The position numbers were made by a program, and so were the translations under genes. Shown here piece by piece: positions 1 through 8,560 of a stretch of DNA of 44,559 nt; positions within the stretch are counted from its first letter, which is position 1; each line of letters opens with the position of its first letter. Source of the stretch: a virus. The stretch is from the IMG/VR virus record IMGVR_UViG_3300005582_002476, positions 1 to 44,559 of that record, one strand, 5' to 3'. A model generated the notes under the pieces. The model was not told where the DNA came from and did not search any database. It saw only the letters and a list, made by a program, of their open reading frames with translations.

Positions 1-70
1 AAACCGGGCGGTCAACGAACGGTGAGGCGAGTACTGCCAGTGCGACAGCCAGGACGGTCAGTCGACGCAT
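1..70 (-). CDS. Secreted protein, N-terminal fragment (runs off the window)
   Basis: Reading the minus strand from an ATG at 70 gives an open frame of 23 codons that leaves the window at base 1. The peptide begins MRRLTVLAVALAVLASPFVD, a textbook secretion signal: two Arg, a hydrophobic Leu/Val/Ala core and a small-residue cleavage region. A GGAG Shine-Dalgarno lies just upstream of the ATG. The start overlaps the last 13 bases of the transglycosylase gene, so the two are probably co-transcribed. The mature domain is outside the window, so the function is unknown. A second lysis or cell-wall protein would fit the context, but that is inference. Confidence 0.6.
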   Translation of the reverse strand, partial: MRRLTVLAVALAVLASPFVDRPV

Positions 71-669
71 GGCCTGCTCCACGGTCGGAATCCACAACGA
101 CCTCTTGCGTCAAGATCGCTGTAGAGCTTCCAGGCGAACTCAAGGTTCTTGAGAGGGTCAACCATTGCGTCCATCTCGCCGTATAACTGTGTGACGAACT
201 CCTTGTGAGTGAAGCCGTTGATCTGCATCAAGCCCCAATCGGATCTATTCCACAGTTCGGTGTAGTCGTTGCCCCATGCGTCGGTTCGTTCGCCAGACCA
301 ATGTTCCGGGTATGCGCTGGGCGGACCGAGTGGGAGACATCGAGACTCGCTGTACATCTCGTCAAGGACGTCGGGAATGAGATCCAACGGCCAACCTGCT
401 TGTGCGGCGGTACGAAACCATTCCGAGCAAGGATGCCAATCAAGTGTGAGGTAGACGGCTTCCGCCTCGCCAACAGGATCGGGGATGGTCGTGGTTGTGG
501 TCGTCGTTTCCGGAACAACGATTGTCGTTGTGGTTGTTTCGGGGGTGCTGACAACCGTGGTTGTTGTGCTGGGGGCTGGTGCCATCCCGTTGGCTGTGTA
601 GCCGATTGAGATGACGAGGGCGACGGTTGCCGCCCCAATGGCGTAGCCAAAGGCTTTTTGCTTGCGCAT
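58..669 (-). CDS. Membrane-anchored SLT-type transglycosylase / lysozyme-like protein
   Basis: A 203-aa protein with a short basic N-terminus, one hydrophobic segment (about residues 8-27), a Thr/Pro-rich linker (about 33-64) and a C-terminal lysozyme-like domain. The SLT (goose-lysozyme-like) signature is visible: the candidate catalytic Glu in SESRC (E108), followed by GLMQIN at 146-151. Cys81, Cys111 and two C-terminal Cys could form disulfides, as expected outside the membrane. The family cleaves the MurNAc-GlcNAc bond of peptidoglycan. It could act in lysis or be a virion-associated wall hydrolase; the N-terminal anchor favours an exported enzyme. AAGGAG precedes the ATG at 669. Thr-rich linkers like this are common in secreted actinobacterial proteins, which is one hint about the host. 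Confidence 0.75.
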   Translation of the reverse strand: MRKQKAFGYAIGAATVALVISIGYTANGMAPAPSTTTTVVSTPETTTTTIVVPETTTTTTTIPDPVGEAEAVYLTLDWHPCSEWFRTAAQAGWPLDLIPDVLDEMYSESRCLPLGPPSAYPEHWSGERTDAWGNDYTELWNRSDWGLMQINGFTHKEFVTQLYGEMDAMVDPLKNLEFAWKLYSDLDARGRCGFRPWSRPCVD

Positions 670-1011
670 GGTGTTTCTCCTTCTGGTTGTTGCGCGGTCA
701 GTGGGGTTCTATGGGGTGGCTTGCTTGCGCTTGCCGGCCTTAGTGGCCCTTCTTGCCGTCGTGTCCCTCCTGAGACACTCCAGTTGGCAAATCGGAGTCC
801 ATCGTCCCGTTGTCCTTCCCGTTCTTTTCACGGGGGTCGGCGGGGGTCTCCGTCGTTTGGTGTTAGAAAGACCTTACCGACTTCCGGGAGGCATTTCAAG
901 CACCAAGTTTGCCGTCAATGCCATTTGGGGTATTTGCCGTCAATGTTGCGGTCACAGAAGCCCTAGTGGGGGTATGTTTTCATAGGTATCACCGACCAAA
1001 GGAAAAGTTTC
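670..1011. other. Divergent intergenic region, no convincing gene
   Basis: This 342-base gap separates the leftward lysozyme gene from the rightward protease gene and must hold the start signals for both. Two overlapping plus-strand frames cross it, but neither has a ribosome site or recognisable protein character. On the minus strand a short frame ends in GHDGKKGH near 740-800, but it has no credible start. A 13-base direct repeat is listed separately. I found no clear sigma-70 box with good spacing for either gene. Confidence 0.5.
908..945. repeat. 13-bp direct repeat TTTGCCGTCAATG, two copies 25 bp apart
   Basis: TTTGCCGTCAATG occurs at 908-920 and 933-945. Read on the minus strand each copy contains TTGACGGCAAA, which resembles an actinobacterial -35 element. 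A start-to-start distance of 25 bp is a little over two helical turns. It lies in the divergent control region between the lysozyme and protease genes and could bind a regulator. This is a direct sequence observation; the role is unknown. Confidence 0.6.
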
Positions 1012-4000
1012 GTGGCTGATCTCAGTTTCAAGACAATGGGGGGACAAGTTGGCATTGACGATGCCCTTGGCATAGTGGAGTGTTTTGTTGCTGCAATCGG
1101 CAATAAGGACAGCGTGGGCGACATCATCATCCCCGGTGCTTTCAACAAGTCGCTCAAGCGCAGGAAACCCCGTGTTGTATGGGGACATGACTGGAATCAA
1201 CCCATCGGCAAGGTCATTGACATCTTTGAGGTTGGCCCAAGTGACCCCAGGCTTCCTATGAAAATGAAGCAGGCTGGTGTGGGCGCGGTTTATGCCCGTG
1301 TGCAACTGAACCTCAAGTCAGAACGTGGCCGTGAAGCCTTTTCGTTCGTGCAGTTCTTCGGCGAGGAGCAGGAATGGTCAATCGGCTACAAGACACTCGA
1401 CGCCGTATTTGACCCCAAGCTTCAAGCCAACATCCTCAAGGAACTTGAACTCTACGAAGTCTCACCCGTGCTACACGGCGCAAACCAACTGACCTCCACT
1501 TTGTCCGTGAAAAATGACAAGGGTGGCGATATGCGCACCGATATGCCCATGGTTGAAGGTAGGCCAATCCTTGATGCCGAGGAATCCGATCTCAGGGATT
1601 CTTTACTCAGGATTGTCTCCACTCATGGACGTTTCAATGAGGACTCTCAAGGAGTCTGGGCTGCTTACACCCCCGCCGACGAGAACGAAGTTGCCTCAAT
1701 CGGTGTCAAGTGCTCAAACTGCGTTTTCTATAACGCAGACGGCTCGTGCGACATCATTGCCATGGACATCGAGCCAGGCGGGAAATGCCGTTTCGCGGTC
1801 ATCCCCAAGGGCGTTGTTGATGTTGACGATGACGATGACGACTTGAAAATGTGGCTTCCTTCTGGTGACTCCGAAGAGAGGGTGAAGTTTCTTGAGGACG
1901 ATGACGAATACGAGGAGAGCAAGGCAGCACCCGGTGCAGATGCCCTGAATCAGATCGCCAACATTGTCGGTGTTGACGTTCCGCAGGAAAATGTCACCGG
2001 TGATATTGCTAGGGGTTACGGCCCACGCAGAGGAAACCTTGAGAGGTTGCTCCGTTACTGGCGTCCAATCATGAAGAAGCCAGGCGGGTTTCGTAGGTGT
2101 CGCGTCATTCTCGCCGACCACCCCGAGTTGTACCCGTTGGAGAACATCTGCGCCTGGTTGCATCACGAGACGACCGGATTATGGCCAAACGAAGGGTGTC
2201 ATCATCCTGGGATGAAGAACTGCAAGAAGAAGTTGAAGAAAGGTAAGCGTGTGATTCAGGGATCGCTTTTCAGTGATGCCGAGTTCAACAACAACCTCAA
2301 CAATCGTTTTGACAAGTCGTATGGCAATCCCTACGACGAAGAGGGCGATGACGACGAGGAGATGAAGAGTTTCATGCTGGCCCTGAAAGACTTCATGGGG
2401 GAAGAGCCAGAGTTTGTAGATTTCTTGAGGGACGACGATAACTGGGAGTCCGAAGGTGAGGACGAAGAAGGTATGAGCATGGTCATGCCATATGCAAAGA
2501 AGCCTGGTTGCGGTTGCGGTTGCGGTGGCTCAAAGTCAGCGTTTGACGACGACCTATTTGGTATCAAGGCAGGACGCGTCTTGTCGTCCAGCAACATTGC
2601 CAAACTCAAGCAAGCGGCCGAACTTATCAACGACGTGATCACGATCGGTGAGGTTCAGTTCAAGGGCGTGGCGTTTGTACTGTCGGTTGAGGACGCAAGT
2701 GACCTCGTGTCGCATATTGCTCCTGTTGTCAGCAACTATGACCTCTCCGTCTCGGTAAAGTCACAGACTGTGACGATTAACGAGAAGAACATGACCGCCG
2801 ACGCCGCTACGGCAATCGGCAACGCTATTAGCTCATACACCGAGTGGGTTGATGAAGACGGCTATTCCGTCAAAGGGCTTTCTGGTATGGACCCCGACGC
2901 CCGCGACGCAGATGGCGACGGTATGGTTCAAGACAACACCGTCTATCAGAGGCCTGCCGGTCCAAAGAAGCTCGTGAGTGCGGCTGTTTCAGGCGTAAAT
3001 GCGATGAAAGAAGAGGCCAAGAAGAAGGCCATCAAGAAGCTGAAGGGCAACGAGCCGACCACCGCACACGAGATGTTCGGCGTATCTGGGACATTGCGCA
3101 ACGCTTTAGGCAGGTTGGTGTCTGACAAGACGAGGGGAATCCCTGGTAGTAAGCACGTAGACGGTGTCGGTACTCAAGAACTGCTTCCAATGATCAACGG
3201 AACGACGGGTAAGAGGATTCTTGAGCACACATCCAATGACGGCAAGCTAAAAATCTGGGCCCCACTCTGGACAGCAGTTAAGAAGGGTTATTCCGGTAGC
3301 GCATACGACAAGAAGTTCCATCAGTCAGACTTGATGCTTGACTCCGTTGGGCGTTCGCAACTCAAGGTCGAGATGCTGAGGAAGTCGGCTGAACTGAGGC
3401 GGGCATACGGCGAGATCTGGGGAAGCAGGCCGAAGAAGATGGACAAGAATACCGTGTTCAGGATTCTCGGGGAGCAGTCCAAGACCGCCGGAGGGGTTGA
3501 CCGCATGTTTGACTCCAACGCACCCAAGGGGTCCCCGAGGGAGATAATGGGAGCGATTATCAACTTGTGGGATCTTTCGTACGCCGACCTAGAAAACGAA
3601 GACCCGAAGATTCAGAAGTTTCAGGACGAGAAACTCGGATTTTCGGATGTGGAACTCTCCGTTAAGGACGCCGAGAAACTCAAGGAACTGATGAAGTTGC
3701 GGGAACAGGCGGCGAATGATGCGGGCCGACGAGTGGCAGAAACCATATGGGACAAAAACAAGGCTGGTTTCACCTGGGATACTGTCCTTGACTACATGGA
3801 AAAAAGCTTGATCCCAATGCACGAAAAAATCGTGGACATAGACAAGCAGATATCCGAACTAAAGTCATCCGGCAAGAAGTCACTCCTTCAGGACGGGGTA
3901 AGTTTTGACGACCACAAAGACTGGATCGCTCCTGTTGCCTCGTACCACGACGTCAACTACACGGTCAAGGGCGACAAGGTGTTCTACGACACCAACGCAG

Positions 4001-4056
4001 TAAGTGCCGACGCACTCGAGGCACTCAAAAAAGCCATCGGGTCGGTGTCGCAATGA
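1012..4056 (+). CDS. Prohead (capsid maturation) protease with a very long C-terminal extension
   Basis: A 1014-aa protein with a GTG start and an AAAGGAAAAG ribosome site. Residues 1-165 match the HK97-type prohead protease family (peptidase S78): candidate catalytic His59 in VVWGHDW, Ser123 in EWSIGY, then LYEVSPVLHGANQLT. Family members cleave scaffold and capsid N-termini during head maturation and are usually about 200 aa. The extra 850 aa hold a four-Cys cluster (C234, C237, C246, C259) resembling a HiPIP/zinc-knuckle motif, a basic conserved-looking block at about 330-410 (RGNLERLLRYW, CAWLHHETTG, CHHPGMKNCKKK), a CGCGCG stretch near 499-505, an acidic DADGDG loop (627-641), and a duplicated ~45-residue module at about 563-608 and 967-1012. 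The protease assignment is secure; the role of the extension is unknown. Likely it co-assembles with, or is cleaved inside, the head. Confidence 0.85.
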   Translation: MADLSFKTMGGQVGIDDALGIVECFVAAIGNKDSVGDIIIPGAFNKSLKRRKPRVVWGHDWNQPIGKVIDIFEVGPSDPRLPMKMKQAGVGAVYARVQLNLKSERGREAFSFVQFFGEEQEWSIGYKTLDAVFDPKLQANILKELELYEVSPVLHGANQLTSTLSVKNDKGGDMRTDMPMVEGRPILDAEESDLRDSLLRIVSTHGRFNEDSQGVWAAYTPADENEVASIGVKCSNCVFYNADGSCDIIAMDIEPGGKCRFAVIPKGVVDVDDDDDDLKMWLPSGDSEERVKFLEDDDEYEESKAAPGADALNQIANIVGVDVPQENVTGDIARGYGPRRGNLERLLRYWRPIMKKPGGFRRCRVILADHPELYPLENICAWLHHETTGLWPNEGCHHPGMKNCKKKLKKGKRVIQGSLFSDAEFNNNLNNRFDKSYGNPYDEEGDDDEEMKSFMLALKDFMGEEPEFVDFLRDDDNWESEGEDEEGMSMVMPYAKKPGCGCGCGGSKSAFDDDLFGIKAGRVLSSSNIAKLKQAAELINDVITIGEVQFKGVAFVLSVEDASDLVSHIAPVVSNYDLSVSVKSQTVTINEKNMTADAATAIGNAISSYTEWVDEDGYSVKGLSGMDPDARDADGDGMVQDNTVYQRPAGPKKLVSAAVSGVNAMKEEAKKKAIKKLKGNEPTTAHEMFGVSGTLRNALGRLVSDKTRGIPGSKHVDGVGTQELLPMINGTTGKRILEHTSNDGKLKIWAPLWTAVKKGYSGSAYDKKFHQSDLMLDSVGRSQLKVEMLRKSAELRRAYGEIWGSRPKKMDKNTVFRILGEQSKTAGGVDRMFDSNAPKGSPREIMGAIINLWDLSYADLENEDPKIQKFQDEKLGFSDVELSVKDAEKLKELMKLREQAANDAGRRVAETIWDKNKAGFTWDTVLDYMEKSLIPMHEKIVDIDKQISELKSSGKKSLLQDGVSFDDHKDWIAPVASYHDVNYTVKGDKVFYDTNAVSADALEALKKAIGSVSQ

Positions 4057-4159
4057 TGACGAACGGATGTTGTACAGTTCAGGGCAGCGAAAAAAAGCTC
4101 TGTAGTACCCAGCAATGGGCAAACCAAATGACCCGCAGGGGATCACGGAGGACAGGAAA

Positions 4160-5164
4160 ATGAACCCAGAGATCAGTCAGTCTATTGACGAAGAGGTTGA
4201 GGAAAAAGCCGTCGTACGCGTCAGCGCCATGGGCGAGGTCAAGGCGTGTGCCAAGGGCGATGTCGCCGGTTGTGGCTACAAGAAGGGCGACAAGGTCTGC
4301 GGTAAGTGCGGAGCTATGGCCGTCATGACCAAGGGCGCGCCTACCGAGGACGAGGAATCCGAAATGGACGAGGAGATGTCCAAGGGAGAACTTGAACTCA
4401 TGCCAATGAAGAAAAAACCCAAAATGGCATCCGTTGAAGACGAAGAGACTGAAGACGACGAGACAGAAGTCGAAGAGACGGAAGTTGAAGAACGTACCGA
4501 GGGCAAGAAAATGCGCATGGAGCGCATGAACAAGATCGGTGTCAAGGACGCAAGTGATGACCACTTTATGTGTGCCTTTGACCGCAAGGTTCTGGCCCCG
4601 GAATCGGCAGCCTGCGAAGGATGCAAGGGTGGTTGTTTCGCCGTCAAGGGCGGCGTTGACATCCTTGAAGTAGAAGCGATCGCAGAGCAACAGTACGACG
4701 CTGAAGTAGTTGACTCTGGTTATAGCGACATCTTTGACAGGTTTGTGGTTGACCTTCGCAAGAAGGACGGCGAACTTATTGAGGCGTTCTATGACGGTTC
4801 TGGCAAGGATCGTGGATGGCAGCCATTGGAGGACGACGTCCTTTCAATCGCCAACGACGCAATCTCACCAGACGAGGCCGTTGACATCGCAGAAGGTTTC
4901 ATTGAGGGTAAGAGCCTGACCATCACCGTGAGTTCATACGAGGGCGGAATGTCCTACTGTGTTGAACTCGAAGGCAAGGACGGCTACTCGTACGATGTTT
5001 TCATTGACCCGGTGGAGGGCAAAGTCCTCGGTGCCGATCAGTGGGAATACGAAACTTCTGCCGTTGAACCTGGCATGCAGAAGGATGATGCCTTGATGGC
5101 AAGTTTGATGGAGTTTGAGGCACTTAGCGCGGAAGAAGAACTCCGCGAGAAGGGTCTCATCTGA
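4160..5164 (+). CDS. Acidic Cys-rich protein with a C-terminal PepSY-like domain
   Basis: The ATG at 4160 is preferred over one at 4115 because CGGAGGA lies at the right distance; this gives 334 aa. The N-terminal part has a Cys cluster (CAKGDVAGC, then CGYKKGDKVCGKCGAMAV) that looks like a small metal-binding knuckle. A long Glu/Asp/Lys-rich segment follows, then a second Cys group (CAFDRKVL, CEGCKGGC) around residues 135-160. The last ~100 residues resemble PepSY domains (YCVELEGKDGYSYDVFIDP, then VEGKVLGADQ). PepSY domains are often inhibitory or chaperone-like modules of protease propeptides, which is suggestive directly after a protease gene. A scaffold-like or protease-modulating role is inference. 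Confidence 0.6.
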   Translation: MNPEISQSIDEEVEEKAVVRVSAMGEVKACAKGDVAGCGYKKGDKVCGKCGAMAVMTKGAPTEDEESEMDEEMSKGELELMPMKKKPKMASVEDEETEDDETEVEETEVEERTEGKKMRMERMNKIGVKDASDDHFMCAFDRKVLAPESAACEGCKGGCFAVKGGVDILEVEAIAEQQYDAEVVDSGYSDIFDRFVVDLRKKDGELIEAFYDGSGKDRGWQPLEDDVLSIANDAISPDEAVDIAEGFIEGKSLTITVSSYEGGMSYCVELEGKDGYSYDVFIDPVEGKVLGADQWEYETSAVEPGMQKDDALMASLMEFEALSAEEELREKGLI

Positions 5165-5177
5165 GAGAGGTAATGGG

Positions 5178-5444
5178 ATGAAAAAGATCATGCGTCAAGT
5201 GGGCAATGATGCCCCAAGGAATATCGTCGATCTTTCGCCAAAGGCGGAAGAGGTCGTCGTTAGCGAACCCGTCGTTGAGGAAGTCAAGGTTGAAGAGGCC
5301 GTGGCGGAACCTGTCGTTGAGGAAGTCGCAACAGAGGCAGTCGCCGAGGAACATACTCACGACGAAAACTGCGAACACTCTGCAGAGGAACAGGCTCCGA
5401 AGCGTTCGCGCAAGAAGCAAGCCGAACCTTCAGACGCAGAATAA
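5178..5444 (+). CDS. Small acidic Val/Glu-rich protein
   Basis: The best start is ATG 5178 behind GAGAGAGG, giving 88 aa. The sequence is low complexity: a basic start (MKKIMRQVGN), repeats of the EPVVEEV type in the middle, a His/Asp segment (HTHDENCEH) and a Lys/Arg end. It sits 13 bases after its upstream neighbour in a tight cluster. The composition suggests a disordered protein, perhaps a scaffold fragment or an acidic partner that keeps a cargo protein inactive. No family is recognised. Confidence 0.5.
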   Translation: MKKIMRQVGNDAPRNIVDLSPKAEEVVVSEPVVEEVKVEEAVAEPVVEEVATEAVAEEHTHDENCEHSAEEQAPKRSRKKQAEPSDAE

Positions 5445-5453
5445 CGGGCCGCG

Positions 5454-8252
5454 ATGGACGCCGATAGGCGCATCAAAGCCGGTGAACGCAGGTCTACCCT
5501 GCTTTCGGAGACAACCTCTTTTGTGGCTTTGTCCGATGACGAGCTGATGCTCGTCGGCACAACCGACGATGAACATCAGTCTGACGACGGAATGTCACGT
5601 TGGGACACCAAGGTTGCGATCATGGCGAACGGCATGAATACGAGGGCCGTTCAGTTATTCGAGTCCCTGCTTGAGAAAGGTCTACGTCCCGGCATCGGAG
5701 CGGTAAACGCCGTCAAGAAGGGTGTCGCTGTCGTTGATGAGATGGGCAAGTTGCGTTGCCCTCCAGGAACAGCGAACGCCATGGAGTTCACCGACAATCT
5801 TGGCTCCAACTGCGGGATACCTGGTTCAAGAGTCAAACCGGAAGCGATTGGCGATGTGTCCAACATTGCTGGAGCGCAGAAGCTCCCTCGCATCGGCGAT
5901 GCAGACATACAGAAGAATAGGGGCGCCGAGACTGCGAAACGTTCTGCTCGAACCTCACTCGCCGAGGGTACGCGGAAGTTTCTTTTAAGGAAGAAGACCA
6001 AAGGCGATAACTCTTCGGCGTGGGCAGAGGCTCTTCAATCTCTCAGTAATCCTGGTGAGGGTTTATCATTTGACATCGTCCTTGGAGAAAATGCCAAGGA
6101 AGGCTACGCCATAGCTAGACCCAATAGAGGTATTGCGGTTATGGCGGACACGCTGTTTGATGAAAATGGTGAACCGACGGAGGACGGGGCTCTTCAACTG
6201 GCGAGGATGATCTCCGTTAATGCCGATGAGATTCTGACCCCAGCAACCGTCACCGTCAATGGTAAGAGTGTGACTGCGGAAAAAGTTGTGCTTGGCGCGT
6301 GGCACTCCGATAAGGCCCACAACATAAACGGCGAACTGATTGACATGAACGGTGACGTTGTTACTGATGGTGACAAGGCCGCCGATCTACGAGAGGCACA
6401 GGACGCTGGACTCGGCGTGTATGGGTTTGTTTACTTTGACATATCCGACATATTTCCTGAAAAGATTGGGGATGCGGATGCGTATGAGATCGGCAAAAGC
6501 CGAAATCAGCAATCCATTGCAAACTTGAGACTCCTCGGGGAGGGTAACTTTGATGCAGTTGATCTTGACGGCATTAACAATGACCTGACCGGAGCGTTTA
6601 TCAACACAGGCGGGACGGGTGGAGACCTGATGCCCAAGGACGCCTTTGAGAGCATGGTCGTAAGTTCCGTTAGATCGTTTGCTACAGATGGACCACTAGA
6701 GCAAGCGATCAACTCAAATGGCGGAACGACCATGGACATAGAGAACTTCACCCCGAAGCAGGTGAAGCAAATGCTTGGCTACCTAAAGGAGGCCCCAGGG
6801 TTTGAGTGGATTGACTCGGAAAATGAATCCCACTTAGCTGCCGCAATCTCTCAAATCTCAAGCAATCTTGTACTACTGCTGGATCAGACTAACGAAGATC
6901 AACGCAAAACATGGATGAGGTGGTATGACATTGCCAATAACTTCAGTCGTAGGATGGCGAAAGAGACCGGCGTGTCGGACAGAACGATGGCCGCCGTTAT
7001 CGCTGCTCTATCTCCTCAGAAAGATTGGGATCAGAACACAGCCATGGCCGAGCATCTTGCGCGCCTTCTGTCTGACAAGGACCTAAAACTGTCAGATGTT
7101 GTTGCCAAACGAGCCTTAGATTTTGCCGTTGGCGTATGGAGAGTCAGGAATGAGGGCGATCAAGGTTACGAGCAAAAGATCTCCTCAATCAAGAAAAAAA
7201 TCTCTGAGTCAGAGATCAAGATCAAAGAGGGTCTTGCTAAGAGTGGTGAAAAAGCAAAGCAGATGATTGTCAACGAGAGGGAAAAAATCGCCAAGATGTG
7301 GATGGAGATTGAGGATATTGACCGATCTCGTAACGCAGATACGAAGCCAAAACTTGAAGATTTCCTTGGGCGCAACTTGCTTGACATGAGTGACACAAAT
7401 GCCGCGGCCGCCATTCGTGCGCACTCGGAGATCGAGGGTGGTGCATATCTTGGGATGCCTGACGCTCCACCAAAGACTAAGAAGAAATCCGGGGAAACGG
7501 TGTCTATGTCAAGACTTCGCCCGTACACAACGGAGTTTGGCGATAAAGGCCCTGGTGATCACACACTCACCCCCCGGGACGGGACGGTGATGGCAACAAG
7601 TTTCTCTACGTACACAACTGCGGTTAAAGTTTTCAGGTCAGGTGGAGGCTCGGCAGATATTGACAGGCTTCTGAACGGTAGCAAAGTTAGATCTTTCTTC
7701 AACAATATATTTATGCCGAATGACACGATCAACAGAGATGTAACGATTGACACCCACGCAATCGCAGGTGAACTTCTTGTACCCGTAAGTGCAAGTCACA
7801 TTATTACGGACCTTGGTTTTGCTCATGTGGCCGGACTCGGTACAGCAAGGGCATACCCGATAATGCGAGCGGCCATGATTGCGGCCGGCATTATGTGGGA
7901 AAAAAAGACAGGAGAGAAGTACCTTCCTCGACAGATCCAATCCATCACATGGGAGCAAATAAGATCCATGATTCCGTCAGCAACAAAGAAATACATGGTT
8001 GACAGGATGGCGCAACTTCAATCGCTCGCAAACGGCCCAGAAATGAATCCGTTGTTTATGGGCAAGAATAGGGAAGAGGCAGTACTTGCCCTTGTGCGGG
8101 CCGCAACCGTTGATCTGAAGCAAGAGGCTGAGGGCAGGGGCAAGAAGGTGACGAGGGAGCAACTCATACTTGAGGTAGCTCAGGATCTGGGACTCCCGTT
8201 GGGGGTCACTAAGTTGCCGCGCAAAGTCAAGAAGGTTGCGGAAAATAGTTGA
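5454..8252 (+). CDS. Large polyvalent-type protein with a DUF7178-like domain
   Basis: A 932-aa protein. Near the N-terminus is a CPPG-x14-CG motif (C102 to C120), also found in the 724-aa protein downstream. A block starting at W490 (WYDIANNFSRRMAKETGV, then VIAALSPQKDWDQN) and a distal block (KVRSFFNNI from 744; VTIDTHAIAG near 763-771) together resemble the phage family I know as DUF7178; a link to helix-hairpin-helix/glycosylase-like folds is uncertain. Between them, about residues 565-640, is a charged coiled-coil-like insertion. The C-terminus is basic and helical. The start at ATG 5454 has only a weak ribosome site. It lies in the run of giant genes between protease and capsid, so packaging in the head is plausible. 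The enzymatic role is unproven. Confidence 0.55.
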   Translation: MDADRRIKAGERRSTLLSETTSFVALSDDELMLVGTTDDEHQSDDGMSRWDTKVAIMANGMNTRAVQLFESLLEKGLRPGIGAVNAVKKGVAVVDEMGKLRCPPGTANAMEFTDNLGSNCGIPGSRVKPEAIGDVSNIAGAQKLPRIGDADIQKNRGAETAKRSARTSLAEGTRKFLLRKKTKGDNSSAWAEALQSLSNPGEGLSFDIVLGENAKEGYAIARPNRGIAVMADTLFDENGEPTEDGALQLARMISVNADEILTPATVTVNGKSVTAEKVVLGAWHSDKAHNINGELIDMNGDVVTDGDKAADLREAQDAGLGVYGFVYFDISDIFPEKIGDADAYEIGKSRNQQSIANLRLLGEGNFDAVDLDGINNDLTGAFINTGGTGGDLMPKDAFESMVVSSVRSFATDGPLEQAINSNGGTTMDIENFTPKQVKQMLGYLKEAPGFEWIDSENESHLAAAISQISSNLVLLLDQTNEDQRKTWMRWYDIANNFSRRMAKETGVSDRTMAAVIAALSPQKDWDQNTAMAEHLARLLSDKDLKLSDVVAKRALDFAVGVWRVRNEGDQGYEQKISSIKKKISESEIKIKEGLAKSGEKAKQMIVNEREKIAKMWMEIEDIDRSRNADTKPKLEDFLGRNLLDMSDTNAAAAIRAHSEIEGGAYLGMPDAPPKTKKKSGETVSMSRLRPYTTEFGDKGPGDHTLTPRDGTVMATSFSTYTTAVKVFRSGGGSADIDRLLNGSKVRSFFNNIFMPNDTINRDVTIDTHAIAGELLVPVSASHIITDLGFAHVAGLGTARAYPIMRAAMIAAGIMWEKKTGEKYLPRQIQSITWEQIRSMIPSATKKYMVDRMAQLQSLANGPEMNPLFMGKNREEAVLALVRAATVDLKQEAEGRGKKVTREQLILEVAQDLGLPLGVTKLPRKVKKVAENS

Positions 8253-8277
8253 CAGGTCAACATGATATATGTATCAT
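8249..8277 (+). promoter_or_regulatory. Sigma-70-type promoter TTGACA-N17-TATCAT
   Basis: TTGACA at 8249-8254, a 17-base spacer and TATCAT at 8272-8277 form a near-consensus promoter. The -35 box contains the TGA stop of the 932-aa gene. Transcription would start around 8284, about 20 bases ahead of the ATG at 8305 and just before its GGGAGGT ribosome site. It would separately drive the second half of the cargo cluster. Confidence 0.65.
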
Positions 8278-8283
8278 TGACCT
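8254..8283. repeat. Inverted repeat AGGTCAA...TTGACCT overlapping the promoter
   Basis: AGGTCAA at 8254-8260 is mirrored by TTGACCT at 8277-8283. The pairing continues inward (ATGATA/TATCAT around a TATG loop) with a two-base bulge. The palindrome covers the spacer and the -10 box of the promoter at 8249-8277, the classic place for a repressor operator. There is no T-run, so a terminator is less likely. The regulator is unknown. Confidence 0.6.
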
Positions 8284-8304
8284 CTAACAACAGGGAGGTA
8301 TGAG

Positions 8305-8559
8305 ATGGCAAAGAGTGACGAGAAAGAAAACGGTCTGTTAGGGCATTACGACGACAATCCGTTTGCTGATGTATCAACTATCAGGGACGTAACCGATGAG
8401 CAAATGCTTGCGATGTATGACGACCCAGGGCATCTCAAGCTCCTACGAGAGGCTTACGGCGATTCAGTTACCGACGAGGAGTTTGAGGTGGACGTCAAGA
8501 AGCATATAGCGTGGTTAAAAACCTGTATCGCTATGCGAGAGGAAGAGGACGAGGAATAG
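8305..8559 (+). CDS. Small acidic protein of unknown function
   Basis: 84 aa, ATG with an excellent GGGAGGT ribosome site; first gene behind the promoter at 8249. The sequence is acidic and mostly helical, with no Cys. The middle (DEQMLAMYDDPGHLKLLREA) reads like a small helical domain, and the end is a run of Glu/Asp. No family is recognised. It is followed after one base by another very small gene, so the two are likely translated together. Confidence 0.6.
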   Translation: MAKSDEKENGLLGHYDDNPFADVSTIRDVTDEQMLAMYDDPGHLKLLREAYGDSVTDEEFEVDVKKHIAWLKTCIAMREEEDEE

Positions 8560-8560
8560 T

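Noticed and set aside
658-985. Two overlapping plus-strand frames of 102 and 107 codons in the lysozyme/protease gap
   Set aside because: No ribosome site, overlap with the lysozyme start, and composition unlike a protein.
4079-4690. 203-codon minus-strand frame rich in Phe/Leu/His opposite the acidic protein
   Set aside because: Typical antisense of Glu/Asp/Lys-rich codons.
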